From assembly GCA_024226335.1 (NCBI GenBank), contig JAAELY010000240.1, positions 1-64,000 on the forward strand: 64,000 nucleotides of DNA, given 5' to 3'. Below, piece after piece: positions 1 through 8,668 of this stretch. Source of the stretch: a bacterium. GTDB taxonomy: Bacteria; Myxococcota_A; UBA9160; SZUA-336. Every line of letters starts with the position of its first letter. Position 1 is the first letter of the stretch. The notes beneath the pieces are model-generated. The model did no database searches, had not been told where the DNA came from, and saw nothing but the letters and a program-made list of their open reading frames with translations. The position numbers and the translations under genes were made by a program.

Positions 1-240
1 CAGCGTTCCGATCAAGATCCCCGATAGGTGTTTGGTGCAGACGTGGTCTGCAACCGTGAGAGAAACGCAAGACAGAACCGAGGAGAAGCGAAGCGCCTGA
101 AACAAACGACCGGAGCAACACTTGGCCGGCGTCAACGGACGTCTGCGCCTATTGACAACCGGGGGCCTGATAGGTGTTATACGGCTGTTCGCGATGAGCT
201 ACACCTCAATGAACGGGGAGGCCCTACTTAAGGGGGAGCT
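1..240. other. gene-free left edge with repeats
   Basis: I see no convincing gene here. The 10-mer GATAGGTGTT occurs at 23-32 and again at 169-178. Between the copies, GGTGCAGACGT (34-44) can pair with ACGTCTGCGCC (139-149), 10 of 11 Watson-Crick plus one G-U, so the segment could form a long hairpin. Only a short open frame enters from the left edge and stops at position 100. The rest is without recognisable signal. Confidence 0.3.
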
Positions 241-600
241 TCAACGCGGCGCAAGGACGACCCGCACCTTTCGATTGAGACATTGGAGTTGAGCACCCGA
301 TGGGATCGAATCGAACTGAACGTGCGCTGGATGCGAAACCTCCAACGTTTCGGCGTCGAGCCACTGCAGCGTAAGATCCAGGCCCACTCCGCTTGCCGAA
401 TAGGAGCCGCCACCGCATTTGCCACGGTCGAATGTGACGTACACCTGCGAGTGGGGAGGATCGTGGTCGAGTTCGAACTCAAGAACTCGAGCCTTCGCCC
501 AGCCTTCCGGAGAGAGGACTCCGGGTTCGTTCCAGTCCGCGAGATTCTCGGATGAGCAGCTCACTGCTACGACCGTCGCCAGGAGCACCGCACGAATCAT
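241..600 (-). CDS. small putative lipoprotein, function unknown
   Basis: The 119-residue product begins with a short hydrophobic stretch (MIRAVLLATVVAVSC) that ends in a lipobox-like VAVSC, so it is probably a lipoprotein or at least exported. The mature part contains two further cysteines (in KCGGG and LQCLN) and resembles a small beta-rich domain, but I recognise no family. The ATG at 600 was chosen over the GTG two codons upstream because it gives a normal signal sequence; the Shine-Dalgarno is weak. The codon usage and third-position GC fit the neighbours. It stands alone, with cysH almost 300 bases upstream on the same strand. Confidence 0.55.
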   Translation of the reverse strand: MIRAVLLATVVAVSCSSENLADWNEPGVLSPEGWAKARVLEFELDHDPPHSQVYVTFDRGKCGGGSYSASGVGLDLTLQWLDAETLEVSHPAHVQFDSIPSGAQLQCLNRKVRVVLAPR

Positions 601-629
601 CTGCACGCCGGCTAACTACTATTCGACAA

Positions 630-667
630 CCGCGCTCCATGCGCGGCTGAGTCGGATAACGTCCGAC
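630..667. other. two adjacent perfect hairpins
   Basis: CCGCGC(TCCAT)GCGCGG lies at 630-646 and GTCGGA(TAACG)TCCGAC at 651-667, both with perfect 6-bp stems. They sit just upstream (minus strand) of the small lipoprotein gene and have no T-run immediately after on either strand, so they may be structural or protein-binding sites rather than terminators. Confidence 0.4.
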
Positions 668-751
668 CGTCAAAATCATTTTCTCCCAAAGAACAGCGGC
701 TTACAACCCGTTTCGTCTTATTCGGCGCCTTATTCCGACCGTGCGAGTCGC

Positions 752-793
752 ATAAATATTTATCTTGGCAGGCTGACGGGCCGGCGTCCTGCC
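752..793 (-). terminator. candidate terminator region downstream of cysH
   Basis: About 100 bases beyond the cysH stop there is a GC-rich bulged hairpin (767-793, outer arms GGCAG/CTGCC, inner arms GACG/CGTC), followed on the minus strand by an AT-rich tract that contains the perfect palindrome ATAAATATTTAT (752-763). There is no clean T-run, so the termination role is an inference. Confidence 0.35.
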
Positions 794-894
794 TGATCTC
801 TGGCGAGGGTCGGTGACTGAATCGCTCGGTGCCAACGGTGGACTTCGGTCCGTTCTCCGGTCGATTCTCCGGATCGGAAGAGCGGGAAGCCGCG

Positions 895-1668
895 CTAGAT
901 ACCCGAACCCGAGTCTTCGTACCCGACGTGGATGCCGCATTCGCGGTTTTCTTCGGACTCCCACCACCAACGTCCGGCGCGCTCGTCTTCACCTTCGCGG
1001 ATGGCTCGACTGCAGGGCGCGCAGCCCACGCTCGGGTAACCCTCTGCGTGTAGCGCGTTGATCGGAACACTGTTTCGGTTCACGTAGTCGAGCACATCGG
1101 AGCGAGTCCAGGCGGCCAGCGGGTTGAACTTGATGCGACCGTCGTGCACCTCATCGACTTCGATGTTCGCGACGTTTTCACGCGTGACGGACTGGCCCGA
1201 GCGCAGTCCCGCGATCCAGGCGTCCAGGTCCGCCATCGCGCGTTCGAGCGGTTCAACCTTGCGCACCGCACAGCACTGCTTGCGCTTGTCGGCGGTCTCG
1301 TAGAACAGGTTCAAGCCGTCCTTGCGCACCATCGACTGCACACTCTCCGGATTGGGGAAGTACACCTCGACTTCCATGTCGTAACGATCGCGCACGCGGT
1401 CCATCAGGTTGTAGGTCTCCTGATGAAGTCGGCCCGTGTCGATCGTGAATACGCGCGTAAGCTTGGGGTCGATCTTGTGCATCAGATCGAGAATCACCAG
1501 GCCCTCGGGTGAACCGAAGCTGGCCGAAAGCGCGATGCGCGGGGCGAAGCGTTCGAAACCCCATTCCAGAACCTTCTCGGCAGACCAGTCGGCCATGGTG
1601 CCCGACTGCACCTCGTCGAGAATACTCGGCGCCATTCTAGGAGTGTCCACGAGCGTGAGCTGCGGCAT
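895..1668 (-). CDS. cysH: adenylylsulfate/PAPS reductase, assimilatory
   Basis: This 257-residue protein belongs to the CysH family of the adenine nucleotide alpha-hydrolase fold and reduces APS or PAPS to sulfite in cysteine synthesis. The nucleotide loop is SASFGSPEG (about 48-56). The catalytic cysteine is in ECGIH (C244). The paired CC (132-133) and CxxC (C216, C219) are the [4Fe-4S] ligands of the APS-reducing subtype, so APS is the likelier substrate. ATG at 1668 follows AGGAAGG at a good distance; the TTG just before it is less likely. No cysD/cysN lies nearby. A perfect palindrome 23 bases upstream (1691-1707) may be its operator. Confidence 0.93.
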   Translation of the reverse strand: MPQLTLVDTPRMAPSILDEVQSGTMADWSAEKVLEWGFERFAPRIALSASFGSPEGLVILDLMHKIDPKLTRVFTIDTGRLHQETYNLMDRVRDRYDMEVEVYFPNPESVQSMVRKDGLNLFYETADKRKQCCAVRKVEPLERAMADLDAWIAGLRSGQSVTRENVANIEVDEVHDGRIKFNPLAAWTRSDVLDYVNRNSVPINALHAEGYPSVGCAPCSRAIREGEDERAGRWWWESEENRECGIHVGYEDSGSGI

Positions 1669-1690
1669 CAACGCTTCCTTCCTGTAATTC

Positions 1691-1707
1691 TACGGTACCA
1701 AACCGTA
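1691..1707. promoter_or_regulatory. palindromic operator candidate upstream of cysH
   Basis: TACGGT-ACCAA-ACCGTA is a perfect 6-bp inverted repeat with a 5-bp spacer, and the match nearly extends outwards (ATTC on the left, TGAAT on the right). It lies 23-39 bases before the cysH ATG. Further up, TATTAG is repeated 11 bases apart (about 1730-1746), and on the minus strand this reads GCTAATAT, a possible -10. The binding regulator is unknown. Confidence 0.5.
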
Positions 1708-1842
1708 TGAATTCTTCGGTTCTTCGGGATATTAGCATAGTATTAGACTCGGGAATTATCGTCAAAACCCCGCTCTATTCTCGACTCCTATGATGTAGAT
1801 TTATCCGCTCAGGTTTCCAGCTTCCTGCTCCGTTCTCAGGGT

Positions 1843-3321
1843 GTGAGGAAAATCCCCCAATCCCTCGCGGCAGTGCTGGTTCTGGTGCTTCTGGCCTTCT
1901 TGTCCGGAGTTGTCCCCGACTGGGCTGAAGCCCGCGGTCGCAAACATCGAAATCGCTCCGAGCCCGTCGATCTGTACGACGCATATCGGGTCGATGCGCT
2001 GGATCCGATCTCCGGCGGCGTGCCCTCCGACGTGCAGGTCCTGACCGATGCCGGGCCGCGCGCCTGGCCCAACCGGGTGCGTGAGGATTTTGAGCGGCGA
2101 GTGCGCGAAGAGTGGAGCACGGACCGCATCTACGGTCCGGTGCACGCGAACCTGGGAATGTGGCTGAGTTATCCGCTGGTGACCGCGCGGGTGGGTGGGC
2201 GCGTGCTGGTGCCCGTGATCGATCGCGAACGATTGCCCATCAGTGGACGCCTGGAATTGCCTGAGTCCAATGGACCGCGGCGCGTGATCGTACTGGTCGA
2301 TGCATCGGCCAGCGCCAACTCGCGCACAGCCTTCCAGGGACCGAACGGCCGCACTGTGCAGATTCCCGTACTCGAAGCGGAGCGGCGCGCACTCGATCAC
2401 CTGATCGAAATGCTCGACGGCGACACACTCGAGATCGGCGTGATCGCATTTGGCGAATCGACCTGGCCGATCATCAAGCCGGGCCGAGATCCGGAAGCGC
2501 TGCGAAATGCACTGGCGCGTTTCCGCCGCGAGTTTCCCAGAGGAGACGGACGCACCGACGCCGTGTGTGCGCTCTGGAGCGCACGCGACTGGCTCGAAGA
2601 CACGCCCTCGGGAATGGACCGCGAAATCGTCCTGCTGACGGACGGCGATCTGCCGCATTCCGGGCGCTTTACCGAGTGCCGCATGTCTCGGGCCTCCAAG
2701 AATCGGGACACCTCCGCGTGTGAGGCGCGACGCAATGTGTCGCCCTGTCCGTCGAGCCACGTGTTCGGTCGCGGTGATGGCATGTCCGATATCGTCCAGA
2801 TGGCCAGCTTCGGGCGCAAGAACCGGCGCAAGCTGCGCGTGCATCCGCTGGTCTTCGAGGCGGATCGCAGCGCGCGCGTGTGGCAACAACTCGCGCGGCG
2901 CACGCGTGGCCGCATGGTGCGCGTGCCCTCGCCGGCAGCCATCGAGGTCGCCCTGCCCGCCCTGGTGTCGCGCAGCATCAAAGGCCTGTTCGCGCGCAAT
3001 GTGACGACGGGCAACCAGACCCAGGACCTGCTGGGCGAAGATCGCAGTCACTTCACCGGGGAGCTTCAGCTACAGCAGGGAGCCAATGACGTGGAAATCC
3101 GCGTGGAGAGCGAGCGCGGCCTGTCCGGTCTGTTTCGCTTTCGCGTGTACTCGGAGCCGGGCTATCTGAAACACTACCTGGCCGAGTTGCGAGACGAGAA
3201 CGAGAGCTTGAAGAGCGCTCGCGACACACTGGTCGAGGATGCCCGCTCGCAAGGCAAGGCGAAGCAGATCGAGCGCCAACGCAAACTCGAGATCGAAATA
3301 CCGGCCGCTCCGCGCCGCTGA
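1843..3321 (+). CDS. exported von Willebrand factor A domain protein
   Basis: The 492-residue product starts with a signal sequence (hydrophobic 8-23). A VWA domain follows, with a complete metal-ion-dependent adhesion site: DASAS at 153-157, a threonine in GRTDAV and an aspartate in LLTDGD. After the third motif there is an unusual insert with three or four cysteines (around ECRMSR, SACEAR and SPCPS), which could form disulfides outside the cytoplasm. The C-terminal 70 residues are charged and helical, probably coiled coil. The frame opens with GTG at 1843; there is no good Shine-Dalgarno. The gene diverges from cysH. VWA proteins of this kind usually bind partner proteins; the partner is not evident here. 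Confidence 0.75.
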   Translation: MRKIPQSLAAVLVLVLLAFLSGVVPDWAEARGRKHRNRSEPVDLYDAYRVDALDPISGGVPSDVQVLTDAGPRAWPNRVREDFERRVREEWSTDRIYGPVHANLGMWLSYPLVTARVGGRVLVPVIDRERLPISGRLELPESNGPRRVIVLVDASASANSRTAFQGPNGRTVQIPVLEAERRALDHLIEMLDGDTLEIGVIAFGESTWPIIKPGRDPEALRNALARFRREFPRGDGRTDAVCALWSARDWLEDTPSGMDREIVLLTDGDLPHSGRFTECRMSRASKNRDTSACEARRNVSPCPSSHVFGRGDGMSDIVQMASFGRKNRRKLRVHPLVFEADRSARVWQQLARRTRGRMVRVPSPAAIEVALPALVSRSIKGLFARNVTTGNQTQDLLGEDRSHFTGELQLQQGANDVEIRVESERGLSGLFRFRVYSEPGYLKHYLAELRDENESLKSARDTLVEDARSQGKAKQIERQRKLEIEIPAAPRR

Positions 3322-3420
3322 ATCGGGTTCTCGACGCTGGATCACCGCCCGACAGCGGCGATCGCGGCGTTCTTTCGGGAATCTCTGGCAGAGCCCGTCC
3401 GACGTGGCAGAATGCCCTGA

Positions 3421-4392
3421 ATGTCTTTCAAGGTCTTCATAGACGGGCACGCGGGCACCACGGGTCTGCGCATTCGGGACTGGCTTCGGGATCGCGACGA
3501 CCTCGAACTGATCGAGATCGAAACCGCGCAGCGCAAGAGTCCCGAGGCGCGACGCAAATTCCTCAACGCCGCGGACCTGGTCGTCCTGTGCCTGCCCGAT
3601 GATGCAGCCCGCGAGGCCGTGTCGTGGATCGACAACCCGGATACGCGCGTGATCGACACGAGCACGGCCCATCGGGTGGCCGACGGTTGGGTGTACGGAA
3701 TCCCCGAACTCCTTCCCGATCAACGAGAAGCGATCCGTTCCTCGAAGCGGGTTTCGAATTCGGGTTGTTATGCCCTTGCATCGGCGATCACCCTGCGGCC
3801 GCTAGTCGACGCAGACCTGCTGGACAGTTCTTCCCCCATCGCGATTCACGCCTTGTCCGGTTACTCGGGTGGCGGACGCCAGAAGATCGAGCAGTGGGAG
3901 GATCCGGAACACGGGTTGTTGACGCTTCCCTACGAAGCGCCGTACTCACTCGACAGATTGCACAAGCACATGCCCGAGATCCAGAAGCACGCCAGACTGG
4001 ATCACTCTCCTGTGTTCGTACCCGCAGTCGGACCCTTTCGCTGCGGCATGCGCGTGCAGATTCCCCTGCACACCACGCAATTGAAGCCCGGGAGCGGCGA
4101 CGCGAGCGTCAGCGGGAAACAGCTCTGGGAGTGCCTCGACGCGCGCTATCGCGGCGAGATCTTCGTCAAGGTGATCCCCGTGCAGGAACCATTCGCGAGT
4201 GACGAACGCGCGCTCGATCCGCGGGCGTGCAACGATACCAATCGCATCGAACTGCGCGTCATCCCGCACCCGGCGGGACACGTCCTGCTGGTGGCCACGC
4301 TCGACAATCTCGGCAAGGGCGCAGCCGGTGCCGCCATTCAGAATCTCAACCTGATGCTCGGCGTGGCCGAGGACGAAGGCCTTCCCGCCTGA
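3421..4392 (+). CDS. argC: N-acetyl-gamma-glutamyl-phosphate reductase (short type)
   Basis: The 323-residue enzyme makes N-acetylglutamate semialdehyde in arginine synthesis using NADPH. The dinucleotide loop GHAGTTGL is at residues 9-16 and the catalytic cysteine is C116 in SNSGCYAL. The short length and the ALSGYSGGG segment place it in the type 2 AGPR subgroup (about 310 residues) rather than the 345-residue type. ATG at 3421 follows the VWA gene by 100 bases. No other arg gene is in the window, so it is an isolated biosynthetic gene here. Confidence 0.93.
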   Translation: MSFKVFIDGHAGTTGLRIRDWLRDRDDLELIEIETAQRKSPEARRKFLNAADLVVLCLPDDAAREAVSWIDNPDTRVIDTSTAHRVADGWVYGIPELLPDQREAIRSSKRVSNSGCYALASAITLRPLVDADLLDSSSPIAIHALSGYSGGGRQKIEQWEDPEHGLLTLPYEAPYSLDRLHKHMPEIQKHARLDHSPVFVPAVGPFRCGMRVQIPLHTTQLKPGSGDASVSGKQLWECLDARYRGEIFVKVIPVQEPFASDERALDPRACNDTNRIELRVIPHPAGHVLLVATLDNLGKGAAGAAIQNLNLMLGVAEDEGLPA

Positions 4393-4423
4393 ACAGATGA
4401 GTTGTGGTCAGAACCAGGGCCTG

Positions 4424-5029
4424 TCAGTGGCGATCGTCTTCCAGACGTTCGCCGAGCAGATCGACGACCAGTTCCGAATCGATGCGCTGGATGCCGAGAC
4501 GCGAGATGCGCGTCATCTCTGGTCGAGGTGCGTGGTACATCTCGAACCAGCGACGCGATGTCGTATCGTGCACCAGGATGCGGAAGTATCCGTCCACCTC
4601 GCGCGGGTGTGCAATCACCTCGATGCTCAGGTTCTCCGGTTGGACCGGCGCAATCTCGCGCACAGCCTGATAGAAGAGCGATGGCTCCATAGCGGCGTTG
4701 CGTCGGCGCAGCGAAATCCAATCCAGACAGGAAGGGGCCGAGTGAATGCGCTGTGATTCGAGCGTCGTGCCGAGTTCGCGCGCGCAGCGAGCGATCTCGA
4801 GGTCGCGCTCGTAGCCGGGCGCTGGACCTTCGGCCGCGTAGTAATCGTTGATCGTTGGCGGGTGCTCTCCGAAGAGAATCCCCAGGTACACGACGATGTT
4901 CTCCTCGACCTGCTCGTCGGTGTAGTAGGCCGGAATCTCCGGCGGCTTACCGGGAAGGCAGGCGAGCGAGAACACAGTCAGCGCCGAAACCGCCAGACGG
5001 AGACGCGTACGGATGAGCGTGAGAATCAT
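4424..5029 (-). CDS. putative lipoprotein, function unknown
   Basis: The 201-residue product has a type II signal sequence: positive residues (RTRLR), a hydrophobic run and a lipobox FSLAC near residue 24. The mature part contains two cysteines (ARCARE, PSCLD) and no motif I recognise. It converges with argC (31 bases between stops). ATG at 5029 is the only start that retains the signal. Upstream, 5069-5092, the sequence holds a 7-bp stem (GCCGCTG/CAGCGGC) in the leader. Confidence 0.6.
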   Translation of the reverse strand: MILTLIRTRLRLAVSALTVFSLACLPGKPPEIPAYYTDEQVEENIVVYLGILFGEHPPTINDYYAAEGPAPGYERDLEIARCARELGTTLESQRIHSAPSCLDWISLRRRNAAMEPSLFYQAVREIAPVQPENLSIEVIAHPREVDGYFRILVHDTTSRRWFEMYHAPRPEMTRISRLGIQRIDSELVVDLLGERLEDDRH

Positions 5030-5175
5030 GAATACGAAACTAGCGTCGGGTTTGTGTGACGGCCGCTGGCTGCGGCGTCAGCGGCGCAAGGAGGTGCCCG
5101 CCGTCCATTACTGACCGGACTCTCGCGCCACATCGGCGGACGCTCAAGAAGACCGGAATGAACCACCTCAGAGGC

Positions 5176-6051
5176 TCAGAGTGCAAACGCCAGCCACGCG
5201 GGCAACGCGGCAAACGCGAGCAACGTGGACAGGACGACCAGACTCGCAACCTCTTCCGGTGCGCGGTCGTAACGCTGCGCCATCAAGTAGTTGAAGACCG
5301 CCGCCGGCATCGCGCATTGAATGATCACGACGCTGCGCGAGATTCCTTCCAGTTCGAAGAACCCGGCCAGGAGTACGCCGACCGCCCCGCCCATGAGCAG
5401 GCGCGCACTCGCGAGCACGAGCGTGCGCGAGAAATTCGAAACGTGCATCTCTCCGATCGACACGCCCAGAGTGATGAGCATGAGTGGAATCGTGAAGTCA
5501 CCCAGAAGGCCCGTGGTGTCGGTGATGAAGCCGGGAACGCTGACACCCGACCACAACACCGCGATCGCGATCGCCCCGGCCAACGCGAGCGGGTTGGTCA
5601 GCGGTTCCCGCCACGAAAACCTACCGGACCAGATGGCGACCCCGACGGTGAAGTGAGTGATCGAATGCGTCGCAAAAAACGCCAGACCGAGCGCCAGACC
5701 CTCTTCGCCCAGCGCGAACAGGCACAGAGGCATGCCCATATTGCCAGTATTGCCGAAGATCAAAGGCGACAGATAGGTGCGCGAAGGCAGGCGCATCGCG
5801 CGCAACAGCAACCAGCCCCCCGCCCCGCTGAGCGCCATGGCGAGCATCGAGATTCCAGCGAGGAGTACGAATTCGTCCGTGCCGCCCGCGAGTCCGACCA
5901 TCTTCGAGAACACCAGACACGGTGCGCCCACGTTCATGATCAGGTCGGTGATCATCTTGCGATCGTAGTTCACGCCGAGGCGAACCCAGGTAAATCCGAC
6001 GGCCGCGCAGATGAAGGTGGGTGCGACGATGCCGAAGAGTTCGAAGATCAA
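5176..6051 (-). CDS. AEC-family (auxin efflux carrier) transporter
   Basis: This is a 291-residue integral membrane protein with about ten hydrophobic segments in the pattern of the AEC/BASS superfamily. NTGNMGMP near the middle is the family's conserved Asn/Gly-rich motif, and a second similar crossover occurs near MPAAVFNYL close to the C-terminus. Members export or exchange small carboxylates; the substrate cannot be told from sequence. The frame starts with TTG at 6051. It lies 37 bases after ctaB on the same strand and may share its transcript, although there is no functional link that I can see. Confidence 0.8.
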   Translation of the reverse strand: MIFELFGIVAPTFICAAVGFTWVRLGVNYDRKMITDLIMNVGAPCLVFSKMVGLAGGTDEFVLLAGISMLAMALSGAGGWLLLRAMRLPSRTYLSPLIFGNTGNMGMPLCLFALGEEGLALGLAFFATHSITHFTVGVAIWSGRFSWREPLTNPLALAGAIAIAVLWSGVSVPGFITDTTGLLGDFTIPLMLITLGVSIGEMHVSNFSRTLVLASARLLMGGAVGVLLAGFFELEGISRSVVIIQCAMPAAVFNYLMAQRYDRAPEEVASLVVLSTLLAFAALPAWLAFAL

Positions 6052-6088
6052 GGGATGGCGCCCCAGCTGGAAAGCCGGAGGGAATCGC

Positions 6089-6958
6089 TCAAGCGATCGC
6101 CGTCCAGGCCAGGTCGATGAGCATCATGCCAAACAGGCCCATGAGGTACAGCAGTGAAACGCTGAACAGTCGACGGGCACTCGCGGTGTCGCGGCGCCGG
6201 TGCAAAACGACGGCCTGGCCGAAGAAAACGCAGCCGAGCACGAGCGCACTGACTCCGTAGATCGGTCCCAACATCCCGTGGGCAAGCGGAAGCAAGCTCA
6301 GGGGAATCAATGCGGCAATCCACATCAAGATCCGTCTGCGCGTCGCCTCGGCACCGATGCGATCGGGCAGCATCGGAAAACCGGCCTGTCGGTAGTCGCT
6401 CTGGCGATACAAGGCAATTGCGTAGAAGTGGGGCGGCTGCCACATGAAGATGATGGCGAACAGGAGCCAGCCGGCGGCTCCAACACTCCCGCCAATCGCC
6501 GCATCGGCAATCAGCGGGCAGATCGCTCCCGACACCCCCCCCACGACGACGGCAAACGGCGTGCGCGGTTTGAGCCACAGGGTGTAGATGAAGACGTAGA
6601 AGGCGATCGCGGCGAGCGCGATTCCGGCGGGAACGGGCCCGGCCGAAATCCAGAGCGTTGCCACGGCCAGTAGCGAAAGCGTCAGACCGAAGATCAGCGC
6701 ATGGACCGGCTCGATCTGGCCCGAAGGCAGAGGACGCGATCGGGTGCGCTCCATTTGCGAATCGCGATCTCGTTCCAGGTAGCTGTTCAGCGCATTCGCG
6801 GCCCCGGCGGCAAGGGCCGTTCCGAGCAGGACCACGATCATCACATTCGGGCTGGGCCAGGCGCCTCCGGCCATGATCAGCGCAGGCAAGCCCGAGAACA
6901 GAACGAGGGGTAGGAGCCGTGGTTTGGTCAGCCCGAAATAGCTCGCAACCGTACTCAT
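6089..6958 (-). CDS. ctaB: heme O synthase (protoheme IX farnesyltransferase)
   Basis: The 289-residue UbiA-superfamily enzyme transfers a farnesyl group to heme b to form heme o for haem-copper oxidases. The first prenyl-diphosphate/Mg motif reads NSYLERDRDSQMERTRSRPL (around residues 60-80), with the RTRSRPLPSG signature that separates CyoE/CtaB from MenA and UbiA. About nine membrane helices are predicted. ATG at 6958 is clear. No cox or cta partner is adjacent, so the oxidase genes must lie elsewhere. The rpmG gene is upstream on the same strand, 200 bases away. Confidence 0.92.
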   Translation of the reverse strand: MSTVASYFGLTKPRLLPLVLFSGLPALIMAGGAWPSPNVMIVVLLGTALAAGAANALNSYLERDRDSQMERTRSRPLPSGQIEPVHALIFGLTLSLLAVATLWISAGPVPAGIALAAIAFYVFIYTLWLKPRTPFAVVVGGVSGAICPLIADAAIGGSVGAAGWLLFAIIFMWQPPHFYAIALYRQSDYRQAGFPMLPDRIGAEATRRRILMWIAALIPLSLLPLAHGMLGPIYGVSALVLGCVFFGQAVVLHRRRDTASARRLFSVSLLYLMGLFGMMLIDLAWTAIA

Positions 6959-7159
6959 GAAGCGGCTCCTCCAGACCGGAATTCTGCCGGACGCATTTCG
7001 ACCCTCGAGCGATCGAGCCTACCGATCGGCCTCGGACCGGTCAAGCGGATCCCTTTGTAGATCGAGCATCTGCATCGCTTTGCGGGCCTTGCCTCGCTGC
7101 GGACGCTCTCGAATTCGGGGTCGCTGGGGAGTTCTGTTTCCCCGGGTCCGCCCGGAGCT

Positions 7160-7327
7160 CTACTTGAGCTTGGTTTCCTTGAAGATCACGTGCTTGCGGA
7201 CCTTGGGGTCGTACTTCTTGAGTTCGAGCTTGTCGGGGGTGGTCTGCCGGTTCTTCATCGTGGTGTAGAAGAAGCCGGTTCCCGCCGTGCTCTCGAGCTT
7301 GATCTTTTCGCGTGCGCCCTTGGCCAT
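7160..7327 (-). CDS. rpmG: 50S ribosomal protein L33
   Basis: A 55-residue basic protein, [14 protein letters not shown] at the start, with the L33 core [14 protein letters not shown] and the [10 protein letters not shown] tail. It lacks the two zinc-binding CxxC pairs, so it is the zinc-independent form. I chose the ATG at 7327 rather than the longer frame because AGGAG lies six bases before it and family members begin here. It is not next to secE, nusG or a tRNA. A GC hairpin CCGGG(TCCG)CCCGG (7142-7155) follows the stop but has no T-run. Confidence 0.95.
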   Translation of the reverse strand: MAKGAREKIKLESTAGTGFFYTTMKNRQTTPDKLELKKYDPKVRKHVIFKETKLK

Positions 7328-7447
7328 ATCGATCTCCTGGAAGGATCGGGAGCTTGCCATATCGGCACCGATCTGTCGCGAGTTCAGCGGCTCTCCTCTC
7401 GGGATCCAGGCTTGACGGGAAGAGGGGTTCCTGGGATTTTGGCGCTA

Positions 7448-8644
7448 ATGTCGTTGCCGCTAGACGGAATCCGGGTCGTAGAAATCGCCACCTTCGTGGC
7501 CGTCCCCTCGGCCGGAGCCCTGCTCGCCGACCTGGGCGCGGAGGTCATCAAGGTAGAGGTCCCGCAGGGGGAAACCTACAGGAACAGCCGGCCCAGGATG
7601 GCCGGTTTCAAGGTCGAGTTCGACGCCTCGCCCCAGTACGAGATGAGCAATCGCGGCAAGAAGTCGCTGGTTCTCGACCTGACTCGCCCCGAAGCCCTCG
7701 AAGCCCTGCGGCGCGTGATCGATCGCTGCGACATAGTGCTGACGAATATGCTGCCCGGGCGCTGTGAGCGCTTCGGGCTCGACGCCGCCACTCTGCGGCC
7801 CGAGCGACCCGCCCTGATCTACGCCGCGCTCAATGGCTACGGACGTGGCGGCGAGGAAGCCGACAAACCCGCCTTCGACTACGCAGCGTACTGGGCGCGC
7901 ACCGGCATGATGGACCTGATTCGACATCCCGACGCCGCGCCGACTTTTCAGCGTCCCGGAGTCGGCGATCACGCTGCGGGCTTGAGCCTGGTCTGCGGAA
8001 TACTGGCGGCCCTTCGCACGCGCGACAAGACGGGTGAGGGGCAGGAGATCGACGTGTCCCTGTTGCAGATCGGGATGTACGTGCAGGGCAATGACCTGTC
8101 CCAGGTTCTGGTCGCGGGCCACTCGCCGCCCTTGCACGATCGCGCCAAGCCGGCCAATCCACTCTGGAACTTCTACCCGACGGCAGACGAGCGCTGGATC
8201 GTGGTCGTGATGATCGAATCGGATCGCTACTGGCCGATCCTGTGCGAAGCCCTCGAGCGTCCGGATCTTCTGGCCGACGAACGCTTTGACGGGCCGGTTC
8301 CGCGGTTCCGCAACTCGCAGGCCCTGGTCGAAATCCTCGACGAGGTATTCCGCTCGCGCACCTTGAGCGAATGGGAAGTCATACTGACACAGCATCGTGT
8401 GATCTGGTCTCCCGTCCGCGAGATGCACGAGATCCTGGACGATCCGCAGGTCAAGGCGATGGGTTATCTGGAAACGGTGGACCATCCGCGCGTCGGTCGC
8501 TTCTCCACGGTCGGTGCGCCGCTGAGCATGTCGGCCCATCGCCTGAGTTCGAACCGACCCGCTCCCGAACTCGGCGCCGACAGCGAAGACGTCTTGCGCG
8601 AGTCCGGCTTGACCGCGCAGGAAATCGCGAAGCTCCTGCCCTGA
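7448..8644 (+). CDS. CaiB/BaiF family CoA transferase
   Basis: The 398-residue protein belongs to class III CoA transferases, which move CoA between carboxylic acids through an aspartyl-CoA anhydride. The catalytic aspartate is D174 in GVGDHAAG. The N-terminal LADLGAEVIKVE and DLTRPE motifs are typical. The start is the ATG at 7448; the long frame upstream overlaps rpmG on the other strand and is not coding. The donor and acceptor acids cannot be predicted; alpha-methylacyl-CoA racemase is a related alternative but normally has a different catalytic pair. It converges with the O-methyltransferase gene. Confidence 0.88.
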   Translation: MSLPLDGIRVVEIATFVAVPSAGALLADLGAEVIKVEVPQGETYRNSRPRMAGFKVEFDASPQYEMSNRGKKSLVLDLTRPEALEALRRVIDRCDIVLTNMLPGRCERFGLDAATLRPERPALIYAALNGYGRGGEEADKPAFDYAAYWARTGMMDLIRHPDAAPTFQRPGVGDHAAGLSLVCGILAALRTRDKTGEGQEIDVSLLQIGMYVQGNDLSQVLVAGHSPPLHDRAKPANPLWNFYPTADERWIVVVMIESDRYWPILCEALERPDLLADERFDGPVPRFRNSQALVEILDEVFRSRTLSEWEVILTQHRVIWSPVREMHEILDDPQVKAMGYLETVDHPRVGRFSTVGAPLSMSAHRLSSNRPAPELGADSEDVLRESGLTAQEIAKLLP

Positions 8645-8668
8645 CCCGGAAGTCCGGCCGCCGCGCGC

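Noticed and set aside
2-100. Open frame of 32 residues entering from the left edge on the plus strand
   Set aside because: Too short, no recognisable residues and overlaps the repeat; cannot be told from chance.
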